Source: Microbacterium sp. Leaf288
GTDB lineage: Bacteria > Actinomycetota > Actinomycetes > Actinomycetales > Microbacteriaceae
DNA: 64,000 nt
NCBI RefSeq assembly: GCF_001422925.1
Contig: NZ_LMNI01000010.1
Coordinates: forward strand, 602,778 to 666,777
Direction: 5' to 3'
The translations under genes and the position numbers were made by a program. Shown in pieces: positions 26,818 through 35,539 of the stretch. Below the pieces are notes generated by a model. The model saw nothing but the letters and a program-made list of their open reading frames with translations. It did not search any database and had not been told where the DNA came from. Within the stretch, counting starts at the first letter, position 1; each line of letters starts with the position of its first letter.

Positions 26818-28961
26818 GGTCCGACCCTAATCGCCAGCGCCTTCTCGATGGCGTCGGTGTACCAGGGCGCCAGCGTGTCGGCGAACGTGACCGTCAGGTG
26901 GTCCTGGTCGCGGTAGATGTTCGCCCCGCCGACGACCGGCGCGCAGGTGTCGGCGCTGCAGAACACGTCGGTGAAGTCGAGCAGTGTGACGGAGTCGAGA
27001 CCGGATGCTGCGCCCCGGAGCGGATCGTCCTCCACCAGCACGTCGGATCGCGGACCATCGCATTCAGACATGTCGCGCGTGCGCAGGCACTTGTTCGGGT
27101 CGGTCTCCCACACCGGGTTGTCGACGACGGTGATGACCGGGATGCCGCGGTCGGTGACCGTGCTCCACGCGTCGCGGTAGCCGGCGACGGCCGCGTCGTA
27201 GGAGGAGTCGTAGCCGGCCGCCGAGTACGGGGTGGTCGCGATCGCCGCGGTGAACACGGCGTCGAGGTCGGCGTCGTCGATCGCGTTCTGCACGCGGTCG
27301 CGCCACTCGGCGCAGGCCGCGCCGAACGCCCCCGGCGTAGCCAGCGGTGTGGCGTTCCAGGGACAGGCCCCCTTGAACCACGTCACGAGCTGCCAGCCGT
27401 TCTCGTCCGCCATGCGCTGGAACGTCGACAGCAGCTGGTAGGCGTGACTGTCGCCGATGAGCGCGACGCGCGGGGCGTCGGGGTCGTCCGAGCCGAAGGT
27501 GCACGAGACGGGTCGCGAATCGGTGAGCTGCACGAAGCAGTCCGGATTCTCGGGCCGGTCGATGCCCGCGAAGCCGGGAGCGGGAAGGATCGTGTCGCCG
27601 AAGTCCGCGTCCGCGCAGGAGGAGTCGAGGACCGACGCTGCGCCGAAGCAGTCGGGCGGATTCTGCTGCAGCTCCGCGATGTCGCGGGTGCCCTGGCTGT
27701 ACAGGGGCGCGTTGACGAACCACGCGGAGGCGGCCACCAGCGCGACCACGATCATCGCGGCGAGCGACGACCACAGGGTCACGCGAGCGGGGCGAGAGGT
27801 GAGCACCTTCCAGCCGCGGGCGGGATCCTCGACGAATCGCTTCGTGAGCCATGCGAGAACGAAGCACAGCACCAGCAGTGCGACGCGATGGTAGATCGTG
27901 AGACCCCAGAACGGCACGGAGGGTGCGATGACGATCAGCGGCCAGTGCCAGAGGTAGAGCGAATACGAGATGTCTCCGACGAACTGAGCGGGACGGATCG
28001 CGAGGATGCGGGTGGGGTACCACCAGCGCTCGGTGTTCGAGGCCGCGATGACCGCGGCCGCGCCGAGAGTCGGCAGCGCCGCCATGTAGCCGGGGAACGG
28101 CGTCTGCCCGTCGAACGTGAAGGCGACGTAGACAAGGAGCAGGATGCCGCCCCAGCCGAGCACGAAGCTCCCGATTGCGCCCCGGACCCTGAGCATCGGG
28201 ACGAGCGCGATCAGGGCGCCCACGCCGAACTGCCACATGCGGCCGAACGTGACGAAGTACGCGGGCGCGGGGTTCGTGATCGTGAAGACGACGCAGAACA
28301 CGAACGAGACGGCGGTCACGATGCCGAGCGTCGTGATGATGACGCGGCGACGGGCGCCGCGGAAGAACTTCACGCCGATCCACGCGGCCAGCAGCATGAT
28401 GAGCGGCCACATCACGTAGAACTGCTCTTCGAGCGACAGCGACCAGTAGTGCTGCACCGTGGTGGGCGAACCCGAGTGGTTGAGATAGTCGGCGGAGTTG
28501 AGCGCCAGGTACCAGTTCTCGACGTAGAACGTCGACGCGAGGATCTCGCGCACTTCGTTCGGCAACGCCGACGTGGGCATGAGATACGGCGACATCACCA
28601 CTACTGCGCAGAACAGCAGGACGAGGAGGGAAGCCGGGAGCAGGCGCCGTGCGCGTCGCGCCCAGAACTGGCCGAGCTTCACCGAGCCGGTGGCGGTCAG
28701 CTCGCGCATGAGATGCGCGGTGATGAGGAAGCCCGAGATCACGAAGAAGATGTCGACGCCGATGTAACCGCCCGTGAGCCGGCCCGGCCAGAAGTGGTAC
28801 AGCACGACGCACAGCACGGCGATCGCACGCAGGCCCTGCACATGCGGGATGAAGCGCGAGGGCTCGGCGTGTTCGGGCGAGCGGGCGCGGGGCTCGCGGG
28901 TCACGGTCTTTGCGGGAACGCTCAGATGCTGCGGTCCGAGGTCGTGATCGGCGGAAGGCAC
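26814..28961 (-). CDS. AT3-SGNH acyltransferase (OatA-like)
   Basis: Membrane O-acyltransferase of 715 aa. The AT3 domain has about ten helices between residues 41 and 415, with the marker VQGLRAIAVLCVVLYHFWPG near 41-60 and SLYLWHWPLIV near 334-344. An extracytoplasmic SGNH domain follows, with GDSHAYQL at 503-510 (catalytic Ser) and D687/H688 in DQDHLT completing the site; four Cys at 438, 449, 475 and 487 could form disulfides. Such proteins acetylate cell-wall or surface polysaccharides. The GTG at 28961 is chosen because TAACGT (28973-28968) lies 6 nt upstream. It is divergent from dps and coupled to the gene that follows. Confidence 0.92.
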   Translation of the reverse strand: MPSADHDLGPQHLSVPAKTVTREPRARSPEHAEPSRFIPHVQGLRAIAVLCVVLYHFWPGRLTGGYIGVDIFFVISGFLITAHLMRELTATGSVKLGQFWARRARRLLPASLLVLLFCAVVVMSPYLMPTSALPNEVREILASTFYVENWYLALNSADYLNHSGSPTTVQHYWSLSLEEQFYVMWPLIMLLAAWIGVKFFRGARRRVIITTLGIVTAVSFVFCVVFTITNPAPAYFVTFGRMWQFGVGALIALVPMLRVRGAIGSFVLGWGGILLLVYVAFTFDGQTPFPGYMAALPTLGAAAVIAASNTERWWYPTRILAIRPAQFVGDISYSLYLWHWPLIVIAPSVPFWGLTIYHRVALLVLCFVLAWLTKRFVEDPARGWKVLTSRPARVTLWSSLAAMIVVALVAASAWFVNAPLYSQGTRDIAELQQNPPDCFGAASVLDSSCADADFGDTILPAPGFAGIDRPENPDCFVQLTDSRPVSCTFGSDDPDAPRVALIGDSHAYQLLSTFQRMADENGWQLVTWFKGACPWNATPLATPGAFGAACAEWRDRVQNAIDDADLDAVFTAAIATTPYSAAGYDSSYDAAVAGYRDAWSTVTDRGIPVITVVDNPVWETDPNKCLRTRDMSECDGPRSDVLVEDDPLRGAASGLDSVTLLDFTDVFCSADTCAPVVGGANIYRDQDHLTVTFADTLAPWYTDAIEKALAIRVGP

Positions 28962-28981
28962 GAATCGACGTTAGCCGCTGT

Positions 28982-29009
28982 CGCACCGTCGGCCCGCACC
29001 GACGGTGCG
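28982..29009. promoter_or_regulatory. Inverted repeat between acyltransferase gene and dps
   Basis: Perfect 11-bp arms, CGCACCGTCGG (28982-28992) and its complement (28999-29009), 6-bp spacer. It lies just upstream of the acyltransferase -10 and about 30 bp before the dps -35. It could be an operator; no protein can be named. Confidence 0.45.
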
Positions 29010-29040
29010 GATTCCCCGGTTTAGCCCAGCCTTCTCTTGC

Positions 29041-29068
29041 TTGCGGAATGACTCCCGCTGAGTAGCGT
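29041..29068 (+). promoter_or_regulatory. dps promoter
   Basis: TTGCGG (29041-29046), 16-bp spacer, TAGCGT (29063-29068). This is one of the few promoters in the window with both elements. The start codon is about 30 nt downstream of the predicted RNA start. Confidence 0.55.
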
Positions 29069-29105
29069 TGCAGTCACCAGAGGCCGAAAGATGGAGACGA
29101 GCGAC

Positions 29106-29588
29106 ATGACGAACACCCAGACCACCCCCGCAACCGCAGCGAACCCCGACGTCGCCGCCGCGACGGCGCAGTTCCTCACCCCCGTCGTCCTGGGCCTGCA
29201 GGCCCTGGCTGTCAACGGAAAGCAGGCGCACTGGAACGTGCGCGGCGCGAACTTCATCGCGATCCACGAACTGCTCGACTCTGTGGTCGCCCACGCTCAG
29301 GCCGGCGCCGACCAGGCCGCCGAGCGCATCGTGGCCCTCGGGCTTCCGATCGACGCCCGCGTCGGCACGGTCGCCCAGAAGACCTCGACCGCGGTCCCCG
29401 CAGGCTTCACGCAGTGGGATGCGCTCATCCGCAACGTGATCTCCGACATGGACACGGTCATCGCCGACACGCAGGCCGCGATCGACGGACTGGACGAGTT
29501 CGACCTCACGAGCCAGGACATCGCGATCGGCATCAAGGAGTCGCTCGAGAAGGACCGCTGGTTCCTCTTCGCGCACCTCGCCGAGTGA
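29106..29588 (+). CDS. dps: Dps family DNA-binding/ferritin-like protein
   Basis: Dodecameric ferritin that binds DNA and oxidises iron with peroxide. The 160-aa protein keeps all inter-subunit ferroxidase residues with canonical spacing: H42 in AHWNVRG, H54 and D58 in IHELLDSV, D69 and E73 in ADQAAERI. The N-terminus is short and rich in Thr and Ala, with no Lys-rich tail, so DNA binding may be weak or by another surface. The ATG at 29106 has GGAG 9 nt upstream; an in-frame ATG at 29091 is possible. It is monocistronic, with its own promoter and a strong terminator. Confidence 0.94.
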   Translation: MTNTQTTPATAANPDVAAATAQFLTPVVLGLQALAVNGKQAHWNVRGANFIAIHELLDSVVAHAQAGADQAAERIVALGLPIDARVGTVAQKTSTAVPAGFTQWDALIRNVISDMDTVIADTQAAIDGLDEFDLTSQDIAIGIKESLEKDRWFLFAHLAE

Positions 29589-29600
29589 TCGCCATCTGAT

Positions 29601-29636
29601 GACGAAGGCCCCCGAGATCTCCCGGGGGCCTTCGTC
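29601..29636. terminator. Bidirectional terminator between dps and a response-regulator gene
   Basis: Perfect 14-bp stem (29601-29614 with 29623-29636), 8-nt loop, between convergent genes and ending 4 bp before the response regulator stop. Confidence 0.85.
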
Positions 29637-29639
29637 GTG

Positions 29640-30332
29640 TCACGGATGCTGCAGGAAGGCGAGCACCGCGAGGACCCGGCGGTGCTCGGTGCCCGACTCC
29701 TCGAGCCCGAGCTTCGCGAAGATCGCGCTGATGTTCTTCTCCACCGCTCCCACGCCGATGAACAGCCGCCCCGCGATGCTCGCGTTGCTGCGTCCCTCGG
29801 CCATGAGTGTCAGAACATCGCGCTCGCGCGGCGTCAGCGTGGCGAGCGGATCGGGTCGCGCCGAGAGCAGCCCCTGTACGACGAGTGGATCGAGCACGGT
29901 CCCCCGCTCGCGGACGCGGCGGACGGCGTCGGTGAACTCGTCGAGGGACGTGACGCGGTCCTTCAGGAGGTAGCCGACGCCGCCCTCGCCGCCGGCGAGG
30001 AGCTCCTTCGCATACACCCCCTCGACGTACTGGCTGAGCACGAGGATGCCGACCGCCGGCAGCGCGGCGCGCACGGCCAGCGCCGCTCGGATCCCCTCAT
30101 CACGGAAGCCGGGCGGGAGGCGGACGTCGAGAATTGCGACGTCCGCACGCGCTTCGCGCACGCGGGCCACCACGTCATCGGCGTCGCCCCAGGCGCCGGC
30201 CGTGACGTATCCCGCCTCGTCGAAGAGCCGGACGAGGCCCTCACGCAGGAGGACCGAATCCTCGAACAGGACGACGCGGAGCGGGGCGGAGCGGAGCGAC
30301 GAGATCACTCCCTCAGGATAGGGATCGGTCAT
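29640..30332 (-). CDS. NarL/LuxR-type response regulator
   Basis: Regulator of 230 aa. The receiver domain has the acidic pair E24-D25, the phosphorylation site D69 in VAILDVRLPP, and the conserved Lys in GYLLKDRV. The C-terminal LuxR-type helix-turn-helix reads LTPRERDVLTLMAEGRSNASIAGRLFIGVGAVEKNISAIFAKLGL. The ATG at 30332 overlaps the histidine kinase stop by 4 nt (ATGA). It is the last gene of multicopper oxidase-kinase-regulator, and the bidirectional terminator follows. A later in-frame GTG is an alternative start but would cut the first strand. Confidence 0.93.
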   Translation of the reverse strand: MTDPYPEGVISSLRSAPLRVVLFEDSVLLREGLVRLFDEAGYVTAGAWGDADDVVARVREARADVAILDVRLPPGFRDEGIRAALAVRAALPAVGILVLSQYVEGVYAKELLAGGEGGVGYLLKDRVTSLDEFTDAVRRVRERGTVLDPLVVQGLLSARPDPLATLTPRERDVLTLMAEGRSNASIAGRLFIGVGAVEKNISAIFAKLGLEESGTEHRRVLAVLAFLQHP

Positions 30333-31720
30333 GGCAGGGCCGTGAGCGGGATGTGCGCGCCGACCGAGGTCGGCCCTCCGACCGGGCTGGTCACGACCAG
30401 CACGCCACGGAGTCCGGCGACGCGCTCGCGCAGGCCCTCGAGCCCGTGACCCGACGTGATGGCGGCGCCGCCGCGGCCGTTGTCGACGACCCAGACGTCG
30501 AGGTGCGTGGGTGTCCCCGCAGCCGTGCGTCGCAGCGACGCGCGCAGCGTGACCCCGGTGGCGCCGGAGTGCTTGACCGCGTTCGTGATCAGCTCCGCGA
30601 CGATGAAGTAGACGGTACGGGCCACTTCCTGGCTGACGGCGCGGTCGACCGCGGGGTCGACCTCCACCTGGACCCACAGCGGCGAGCCCGTCGCGAGCGC
30701 GTCGAGCGCGGCGGCCAGGCCACGGTCCTGCAGGAGGGGCGGCGCGACGCCGCTCGACAGCGCACGCAGCTCGTCGAGTGCGGCCTTCGCGTGGCCCCGC
30801 GCGTCACGGGCGAGCTCGGCGGCAGCATCCGTGTCTCCCGACTCGGCGCGGCGCTCCAGCGCGGCGAGGTCCATCTGCAGCCGCACCAGGCGCTGCTGTG
30901 GACCGTCGTGGATGTCCCGTTCCAGGCGGCGCAGCGCCAGGTCTTCGGCATGGACGGCGGCACCGCGGGCGGCCGCCTCCGCACGGACCTCGGCGGCGAG
31001 CTCGTCCGAGTTCCACCGGCCGAGCATGCCCTTCGCGACCGCGTGGTGACCGCGGGCGAGGCCGCCGAGCACCCACGGCATCGTGAAGGTGAACACGATG
31101 CCCGCGACCAGGTACAGCGTGACCTCGACCGCCCAGCCGCTCCATCCGCCGAACAGCCCCGGCACGGCGTCCGCGACGAAGTGGCCCCAGTCGCCGCCGT
31201 CGCCTCGGGGCAGGAAGACACCCCAGAACCAGTACGTGAGTCCACCCAGCCCGACGCTCAGCCACACGGTCGTCAGCACGAACGAGATGGTGCTGATGAT
31301 CGGGCTCACGATCATGCCGTGAACGAGGTACAGCCAGTAGTGGGCATTGCGGATGGGACGCGTGAGCGTCATCCAGAAGCCGGAGGTGTCGAGCTTGTCG
31401 CGGTTCCACTCCGGCTCGGCGATCTCGGCCAGACCCGTGAGCAGCAGCAGGAACCGGTCGGCCACGCCGAACCCGCGCGCGATGAGCAGGGTCAGCACGA
31501 CGAGCGGCAGGCCGATCACGAGGATGAGCAGGCCCACACCCGTCCAGAAGAGCGCGGCGAGCACGCTCACCGAGATCATCGCGAGGACGAAGACGGCGAG
31601 AAGGTACAGCGCGCTGCCCGGTGTGCGCGCCCAGGCGCGTCCGTAGTGCGCCCAGAACCCGGGGGCGGGTTCAGTCGCGGCCGGCTGCAGCGGGGCCGGC
31701 TCAGTGGTCGTGACGGTCAT
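30329..31720 (-). CDS. Sensor histidine kinase (HisKA_3, multi-pass sensor)
   Basis: Membrane kinase of 463 aa. A sensor region with about five or six hydrophobic segments (35-80, 125-170 and 195-222) precedes the dimerisation helix with the phospho-acceptor H271 in RRLERDIHDGPQQRL. The ATPase domain has the N box VAELITNAVKHSG and G boxes VVDNGRGG and GHGLEGLRERV. This fits the group with a DUF1700/PF13796-like putative sensor. The ATG at 31720 overlaps the multicopper oxidase end by 20 nt, and its stop overlaps the regulator start. The ligand is unknown. Confidence 0.93.
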   Translation of the reverse strand: MTVTTTEPAPLQPAATEPAPGFWAHYGRAWARTPGSALYLLAVFVLAMISVSVLAALFWTGVGLLILVIGLPLVVLTLLIARGFGVADRFLLLLTGLAEIAEPEWNRDKLDTSGFWMTLTRPIRNAHYWLYLVHGMIVSPIISTISFVLTTVWLSVGLGGLTYWFWGVFLPRGDGGDWGHFVADAVPGLFGGWSGWAVEVTLYLVAGIVFTFTMPWVLGGLARGHHAVAKGMLGRWNSDELAAEVRAEAAARGAAVHAEDLALRRLERDIHDGPQQRLVRLQMDLAALERRAESGDTDAAAELARDARGHAKAALDELRALSSGVAPPLLQDRGLAAALDALATGSPLWVQVEVDPAVDRAVSQEVARTVYFIVAELITNAVKHSGATGVTLRASLRRTAAGTPTHLDVWVVDNGRGGAAITSGHGLEGLRERVAGLRGVLVVTSPVGGPTSVGAHIPLTALP

Positions 31721-33302
31721 CGGTGTCTCCCTCGGGACGCTTCAGGTCGGGCCGCTGGGCCGGTTCGACGACCAGGAACTGTCCCATCATGCCCTGGTCC
31801 TCGTGCCACAGCAGGTGGCAGTGATACATGTACGGAGTGGTCGGATCGGCGTAGTCCTCGAACCGCACGAGCAGGCGGTACTCGCGTTCGCCCTCGAGCG
31901 CGATCGTGTCCTTGAACCCTGCGAGTCGCGGCGGCGGCGGAGCGCCGTCGACGCTGAGGATCCGGAACTGCGTGTCGTGGACGTGGAACGAGTGCGGGAG
32001 CGGATTGCCGTTGCGCACGGTCCACACCTCGCTCGTGCCGACGGTCGCGACGACGTCGGCACGGCCGAGGTCCATCTCCCGGTCGTTGATGCTGTGCCCC
32101 GACATGACGAACGTGCGCTCGGTGGCGGCGTCCGCGTCGTCCGCGGCCGGCAGGCTCGCGAGCCGCGTCGGCACCTCCGGCGAGGGGGTCAGGGATGCCG
32201 CGGCCCGCAGCTCCATCACGTCGAACGCCGCCCAGCCCGCGTGCAGCGCCGGGTCGGGAGCCTGGGAGCGCAGCACGACCCGCTCCCCCGGGCTCATCGC
32301 CACCACGATCTCCGCGCGTTCGCCGGGCGACAGCGGGATGTCGGTCGCGCGCACCGGCTCCTCAAGCAGGCCGCCGTCGGTCGCGATGAGGTCGAACGGG
32401 CGACCGTCGGCGAACGCGAGGTCGTACATGCGCGCGCTCGAGCCGTTGAGCAGGCGCAGCCGCACCCGCTCGGTCCCGACCTCGAGATACGGCGCGACGG
32501 TGCCGTTGACGAGGATCGTGTCGCCGAGCACGCCGTCGAACTGCATGCCGAGACCGCCGGCGAACGAGCCGTCGCTGTGGAACGAGCGGTCCTGGACGAT
32601 CACAGGGAAGTCGTCGACGCCGTACTCGCGCGGAAGCGGGAGCGCCGACTCCTCGTCGTCGCGGACCAGGAACATGCCGGCGAGCCCCGCGTCGACCTGC
32701 TCCCTCGTGCGCTCGTGCAGGTGCGGGTGGTACCAGAGCGTCGCGGCGGGCTGGTCGATCGTCCACTCCGGATGCCACGTGGCCCCGGGCGCGATCGGCG
32801 AGGACGGACCTCCGTCCATCGCCGCGGGCAGATGCATACCGTGCCAGTGCACCGTCGTGGGGTCGGACAGGCCGTTCGTCACATCGACGCGCACCGTCTC
32901 GCCACGCTGGGCGACGATGGTGGGTCCGAGGTAGGCGCCGTCGTAGCCGAGCGTGGGCGTTTCGCCCCCGGTGACGAACGACGAGCTCCCTTCCTGAGGG
33001 GTCAGCTCGAAGACCCGCACGCCGTGCTCGACGCGCGACGGGGCGAGCGGCGGCACGGCGAGCGGTGCACTGAAGTCGAGGGTGCCCGCGGGGGGAGGTG
33101 TCGCCCGCACGGCGTTCGTCGCGAACCAGATTCCCGCGGCCCCGACGAGCAGGACGATGACGGCGAGGGGGATGGTGACGAGTGCGATGACAAGCCGGCG
33201 TCGTCGCCTTCTCCGTGGCGGAGCCGGCGGTGCGGCGGCGCTCACGGCAGCCGGAGGGAGGGTCATGCCTCCAGCCTCGCGACGACGCCGGCGCGGCGGC
33301 AT
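31701..33302 (-). CDS. Multicopper oxidase (CueO/laccase-like)
   Basis: Four-copper oxidase of 533 aa coupling substrate oxidation to reduction of oxygen to water. The N-terminus is unusually Arg-rich (MPPRRRRRE, then PPRRRRRRRL near 28-37) and is followed by one hydrophobic segment (37-60), so the enzyme is probably membrane-anchored and outside the cell. Copper ligands are visible in HWHGMH (152-157), WYHPHLH (190-196), LPHSFHVH, and YHCHLLWHEDQGMM (from 493). The tail is short and His/Asp-rich (DDRHDH). The ATG at 33302 has GGGAGG 7 nt upstream; an internal ATG at 33266 lacks good spacing. The kinase gene starts inside its 3' end. Confidence 0.92.
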   Translation of the reverse strand: MPPRRRRREAGGMTLPPAAVSAAAPPAPPRRRRRRRLVIALVTIPLAVIVLLVGAAGIWFATNAVRATPPPAGTLDFSAPLAVPPLAPSRVEHGVRVFELTPQEGSSSFVTGGETPTLGYDGAYLGPTIVAQRGETVRVDVTNGLSDPTTVHWHGMHLPAAMDGGPSSPIAPGATWHPEWTIDQPAATLWYHPHLHERTREQVDAGLAGMFLVRDDEESALPLPREYGVDDFPVIVQDRSFHSDGSFAGGLGMQFDGVLGDTILVNGTVAPYLEVGTERVRLRLLNGSSARMYDLAFADGRPFDLIATDGGLLEEPVRATDIPLSPGERAEIVVAMSPGERVVLRSQAPDPALHAGWAAFDVMELRAAASLTPSPEVPTRLASLPAADDADAATERTFVMSGHSINDREMDLGRADVVATVGTSEVWTVRNGNPLPHSFHVHDTQFRILSVDGAPPPPRLAGFKDTIALEGEREYRLLVRFEDYADPTTPYMYHCHLLWHEDQGMMGQFLVVEPAQRPDLKRPEGDTDDRHDH

Positions 33303-33318
33303 CCGACTCCCTCCCGAA

Positions 33319-33346
33319 CCCGTACGGGGGAAGACCCCCGAACGGG
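33319..33346 (-). terminator. Hairpin between amidohydrolase and multicopper oxidase genes
   Basis: CGGGGG/CCCCCG stem with an AAGA loop, extended by CCCGT and ACGGG. It lies after the amidohydrolase stop and just upstream of the oxidase ribosome-binding site. It may end one transcript or limit read-through into the next. Confidence 0.5.
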
Positions 33347-33354
33347 CCGCGGGA

Positions 33355-34860
33355 TTACACGCGGTGTGTCAGGCGCCCGCCCAGGAGCGTCGCAGATACG
33401 GGCATGCCTCGCAGGGCCATCTCATCGGCGCAGAGCGGGTCGCGTTCGACGATCGCGAGGTCGGCGACGTCGCCGGGACCGATGCGCGCCGGTTCCGCGG
33501 AGCCTCCGCGTGTCGATGCCGCCAGCGCCGTCGCCGCGTCGACGCGCTGCGCCGGCTGCCAGGCGTCGCGGCCGTCGCGCGTGCGGAACACCGCCGAGGC
33601 CATCGCCGCCCACGGATCGAGCGGCGACACGGGTGCATCGGAGCCGAACAGCATGTTCGCACCGGAATCGGCGAGTGCCCGCAGCGGATACGGCTGCGCC
33701 GTCTGGCCCGCCCAGACGGTGTCGGTCAGGTCGCGGTCATCGAGCGCGTGCTCGGGCTGCACGCTCGCTCCGATGCCGAGGCGGGCGAACCGCGGGATGT
33801 CGGCATGCGAGACGAGCTGCGCGTGCTCGATCGTGCCCCACGCCCCGGTCGCGGCGAAGGCGTCGAGCGCGTGCGAGTTCGCGACATCGCCGATCGCGTG
33901 AATGGCCGAGGCGATGCCCGCCGCTGTCGCACGCGTCATCAGGTCGACGAGCGTGGCGAGATCGACGGTGAGCAGGCCGTGGTTGTGCGGATCGCCGGGA
34001 TACGCGTGCGAGCACGCGGCCGTGCGAGTGCCGAGCGATCCGTCGGTGATGACCTTGAGCGGGCCGACACGGACGAGATCGGATGCTGCGCCCCGGGCGA
34101 CGTCTCCGGACTTGAGCCCGTCGGCGACCGCGCGATCGAGGAACTGAGGGTAGATCCCGAACGAGATGCGCAGCGCGTCGAACCCGGCGGCGAGGCGACG
34201 GACCCACGCGTCCTCGTTCCACGACATGTCGAGGTCGACGAGCCCCACCACACCGCGGGCGGCGGCATCCCGTGCCATGCGCGCGACGAGCGGGTCGGAC
34301 ACCGACGCGTCGACGGCGTTGAGCCTGCGGGAGATCTCGAACGCCGGCTCCTCGCGGAGGATGCCGTGGTCGTCTGGTTCGAAGCCCTCGCGGCGGAGCG
34401 CCGCCGAGTTGAGCCACACGCTGTGCACGTCGGCGTTGATGAGGTAGGTCGGGACCTCGCCCGTGGCGGCATCGAGCACATGGAGATCGGGGGTGTCGGC
34501 CCAGAACGCGTCGCGGAAACCGCTGCCGACGCGGCGCCCGTCGGGGAGCGGGTCCGCGGCTCCCATGAGACTCGCCGCCTGCGCGGCGGACGTCGCTCCC
34601 CCGAGCGGCACGCGCTGGGCCGAAAGGGCCCACTGCACGGTGTGGACGTGGTGGTCCCAGAGCCCGGGGACGACCCAGCCGCCCTCAGCGTCGAGCACGC
34701 TTCCGTTGCGCGCGAGCGCACCGGCGGGCGCGATGTCGACGACGAGGCCCTCGGCCAGGTGCACGTCGACCGGATCCGCACCGAAAGGATCTGTGCGGTC
34801 GGAGCCGGTGAGACGCGCGTTCGCGATGACGTCGACGGTCTCGCCGCGCGCCGCCGTCAC
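33355..34860 (-). CDS. Amidohydrolase family protein (YtcJ-like)
   Basis: Metal-dependent hydrolase of 501 aa. The N-terminal small beta domain is followed by WVVPGLWDHHVHTVQW with the HxH metal site, then SWNEDAWVRR, the Lys-region TDGSLGTRTAA, HAIGD and HAQLV with further His ligands, and FGSDAPVSPLDPW with the catalytic Asp. This order matches the YtcJ/NfdA branch, whose members hydrolyse N-substituted formamides or are uncharacterised. The GTG at 34860 overlaps the PaiB-like gene stop by 4 nt (GTGA). Upstream in-frame sequence is a shadow of that gene. The substrate is unknown. Confidence 0.88.
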   Translation of the reverse strand: MTAARGETVDVIANARLTGSDRTDPFGADPVDVHLAEGLVVDIAPAGALARNGSVLDAEGGWVVPGLWDHHVHTVQWALSAQRVPLGGATSAAQAASLMGAADPLPDGRRVGSGFRDAFWADTPDLHVLDAATGEVPTYLINADVHSVWLNSAALRREGFEPDDHGILREEPAFEISRRLNAVDASVSDPLVARMARDAAARGVVGLVDLDMSWNEDAWVRRLAAGFDALRISFGIYPQFLDRAVADGLKSGDVARGAASDLVRVGPLKVITDGSLGTRTAACSHAYPGDPHNHGLLTVDLATLVDLMTRATAAGIASAIHAIGDVANSHALDAFAATGAWGTIEHAQLVSHADIPRFARLGIGASVQPEHALDDRDLTDTVWAGQTAQPYPLRALADSGANMLFGSDAPVSPLDPWAAMASAVFRTRDGRDAWQPAQRVDAATALAASTRGGSAEPARIGPGDVADLAIVERDPLCADEMALRGMPVSATLLGGRLTHRV

Positions 34861-35498
34861 CGAGCGGCCTTCCGGGTCTCGAAGTCGCGGCGCATCTCTG
34901 CGGCCAGGCGCGGGTCGGCGTACGGACTCGCGCCGGCCTCGAGCTCCATGATGACGGTCTCGACGGTCTCGTCGGGCTTGTTCTGGCTCAGCTTGCGCTT
35001 GCCGACGACCTTCGTCGGCGTGAGCCGGAAGCCCGCGGTGCCCCTCTCGAGCCGGCGCACGTACTCCGGATCGTTCGGCGGCTCCCACATCAGGCGCGGC
35101 TGCGGCAGGCCGCTCTCGAACCGCGCGACGAGGCGTTCGAGCACTTCGAGGTTCTCCTCCGGCGCGAGCAGCTCCGGGATGCCGCGGAGGTGCGCCGAGA
35201 CGAAGTTCCAGGTCGGGACGCTCTGCACGTCGCCGTACCAGCCGGGCGAGATGTACCCGTGGGGTCCCTGCACGACCACGAGCAGCTCACGATCTCCCAG
35301 CCCGTGGATGAGGTCGTCAGGCTTGCCGACATGGCCGACGATCGTCAGGTCTTCGCGTTCGGCGTCGAGGAGCACGGCGTAGTGCGAGGCGACGAGCCCG
35401 TCCTCGGTCGACGAGACGATCGTGACCCACGGGTTCTGCTCGATGAGCCGGCGGATCTCACCGACATCCGACATCGCGAAGCTCGGGTTCTGACGCAT
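34857..35498 (-). CDS. PaiB-like FMN-binding protein
   Basis: Flavin-reductase-like split-barrel protein of 213 aa, of the family named after Bacillus PaiB, a negative regulator of sporulation and protease genes. Landmarks are LIEQNPWVTIVSS, ASHYAVLL, VQGPHGYISPGWYG, VPTWNFVSAHLRG and the C-terminal VVGKRKLSQNKP. No helix-turn-helix is seen, so a direct DNA-binding role is doubtful; FMN or haem binding is more likely. The ATG at 35498 is preceded by TAGGCT (35510-35505) with 6 nt between, a leaderless arrangement. It is the first gene of a two-gene operon with the amidohydrolase. Confidence 0.88.
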   Translation of the reverse strand: MRQNPSFAMSDVGEIRRLIEQNPWVTIVSSTEDGLVASHYAVLLDAEREDLTIVGHVGKPDDLIHGLGDRELLVVVQGPHGYISPGWYGDVQSVPTWNFVSAHLRGIPELLAPEENLEVLERLVARFESGLPQPRLMWEPPNDPEYVRRLERGTAGFRLTPTKVVGKRKLSQNKPDETVETVIMELEAGASPYADPRLAAEMRRDFETRKAAR

Positions 35499-35539
35499 GC
35501 GCCCAGCCTATTCGCGCAGGCTGCCACCGCGGATCGGCG

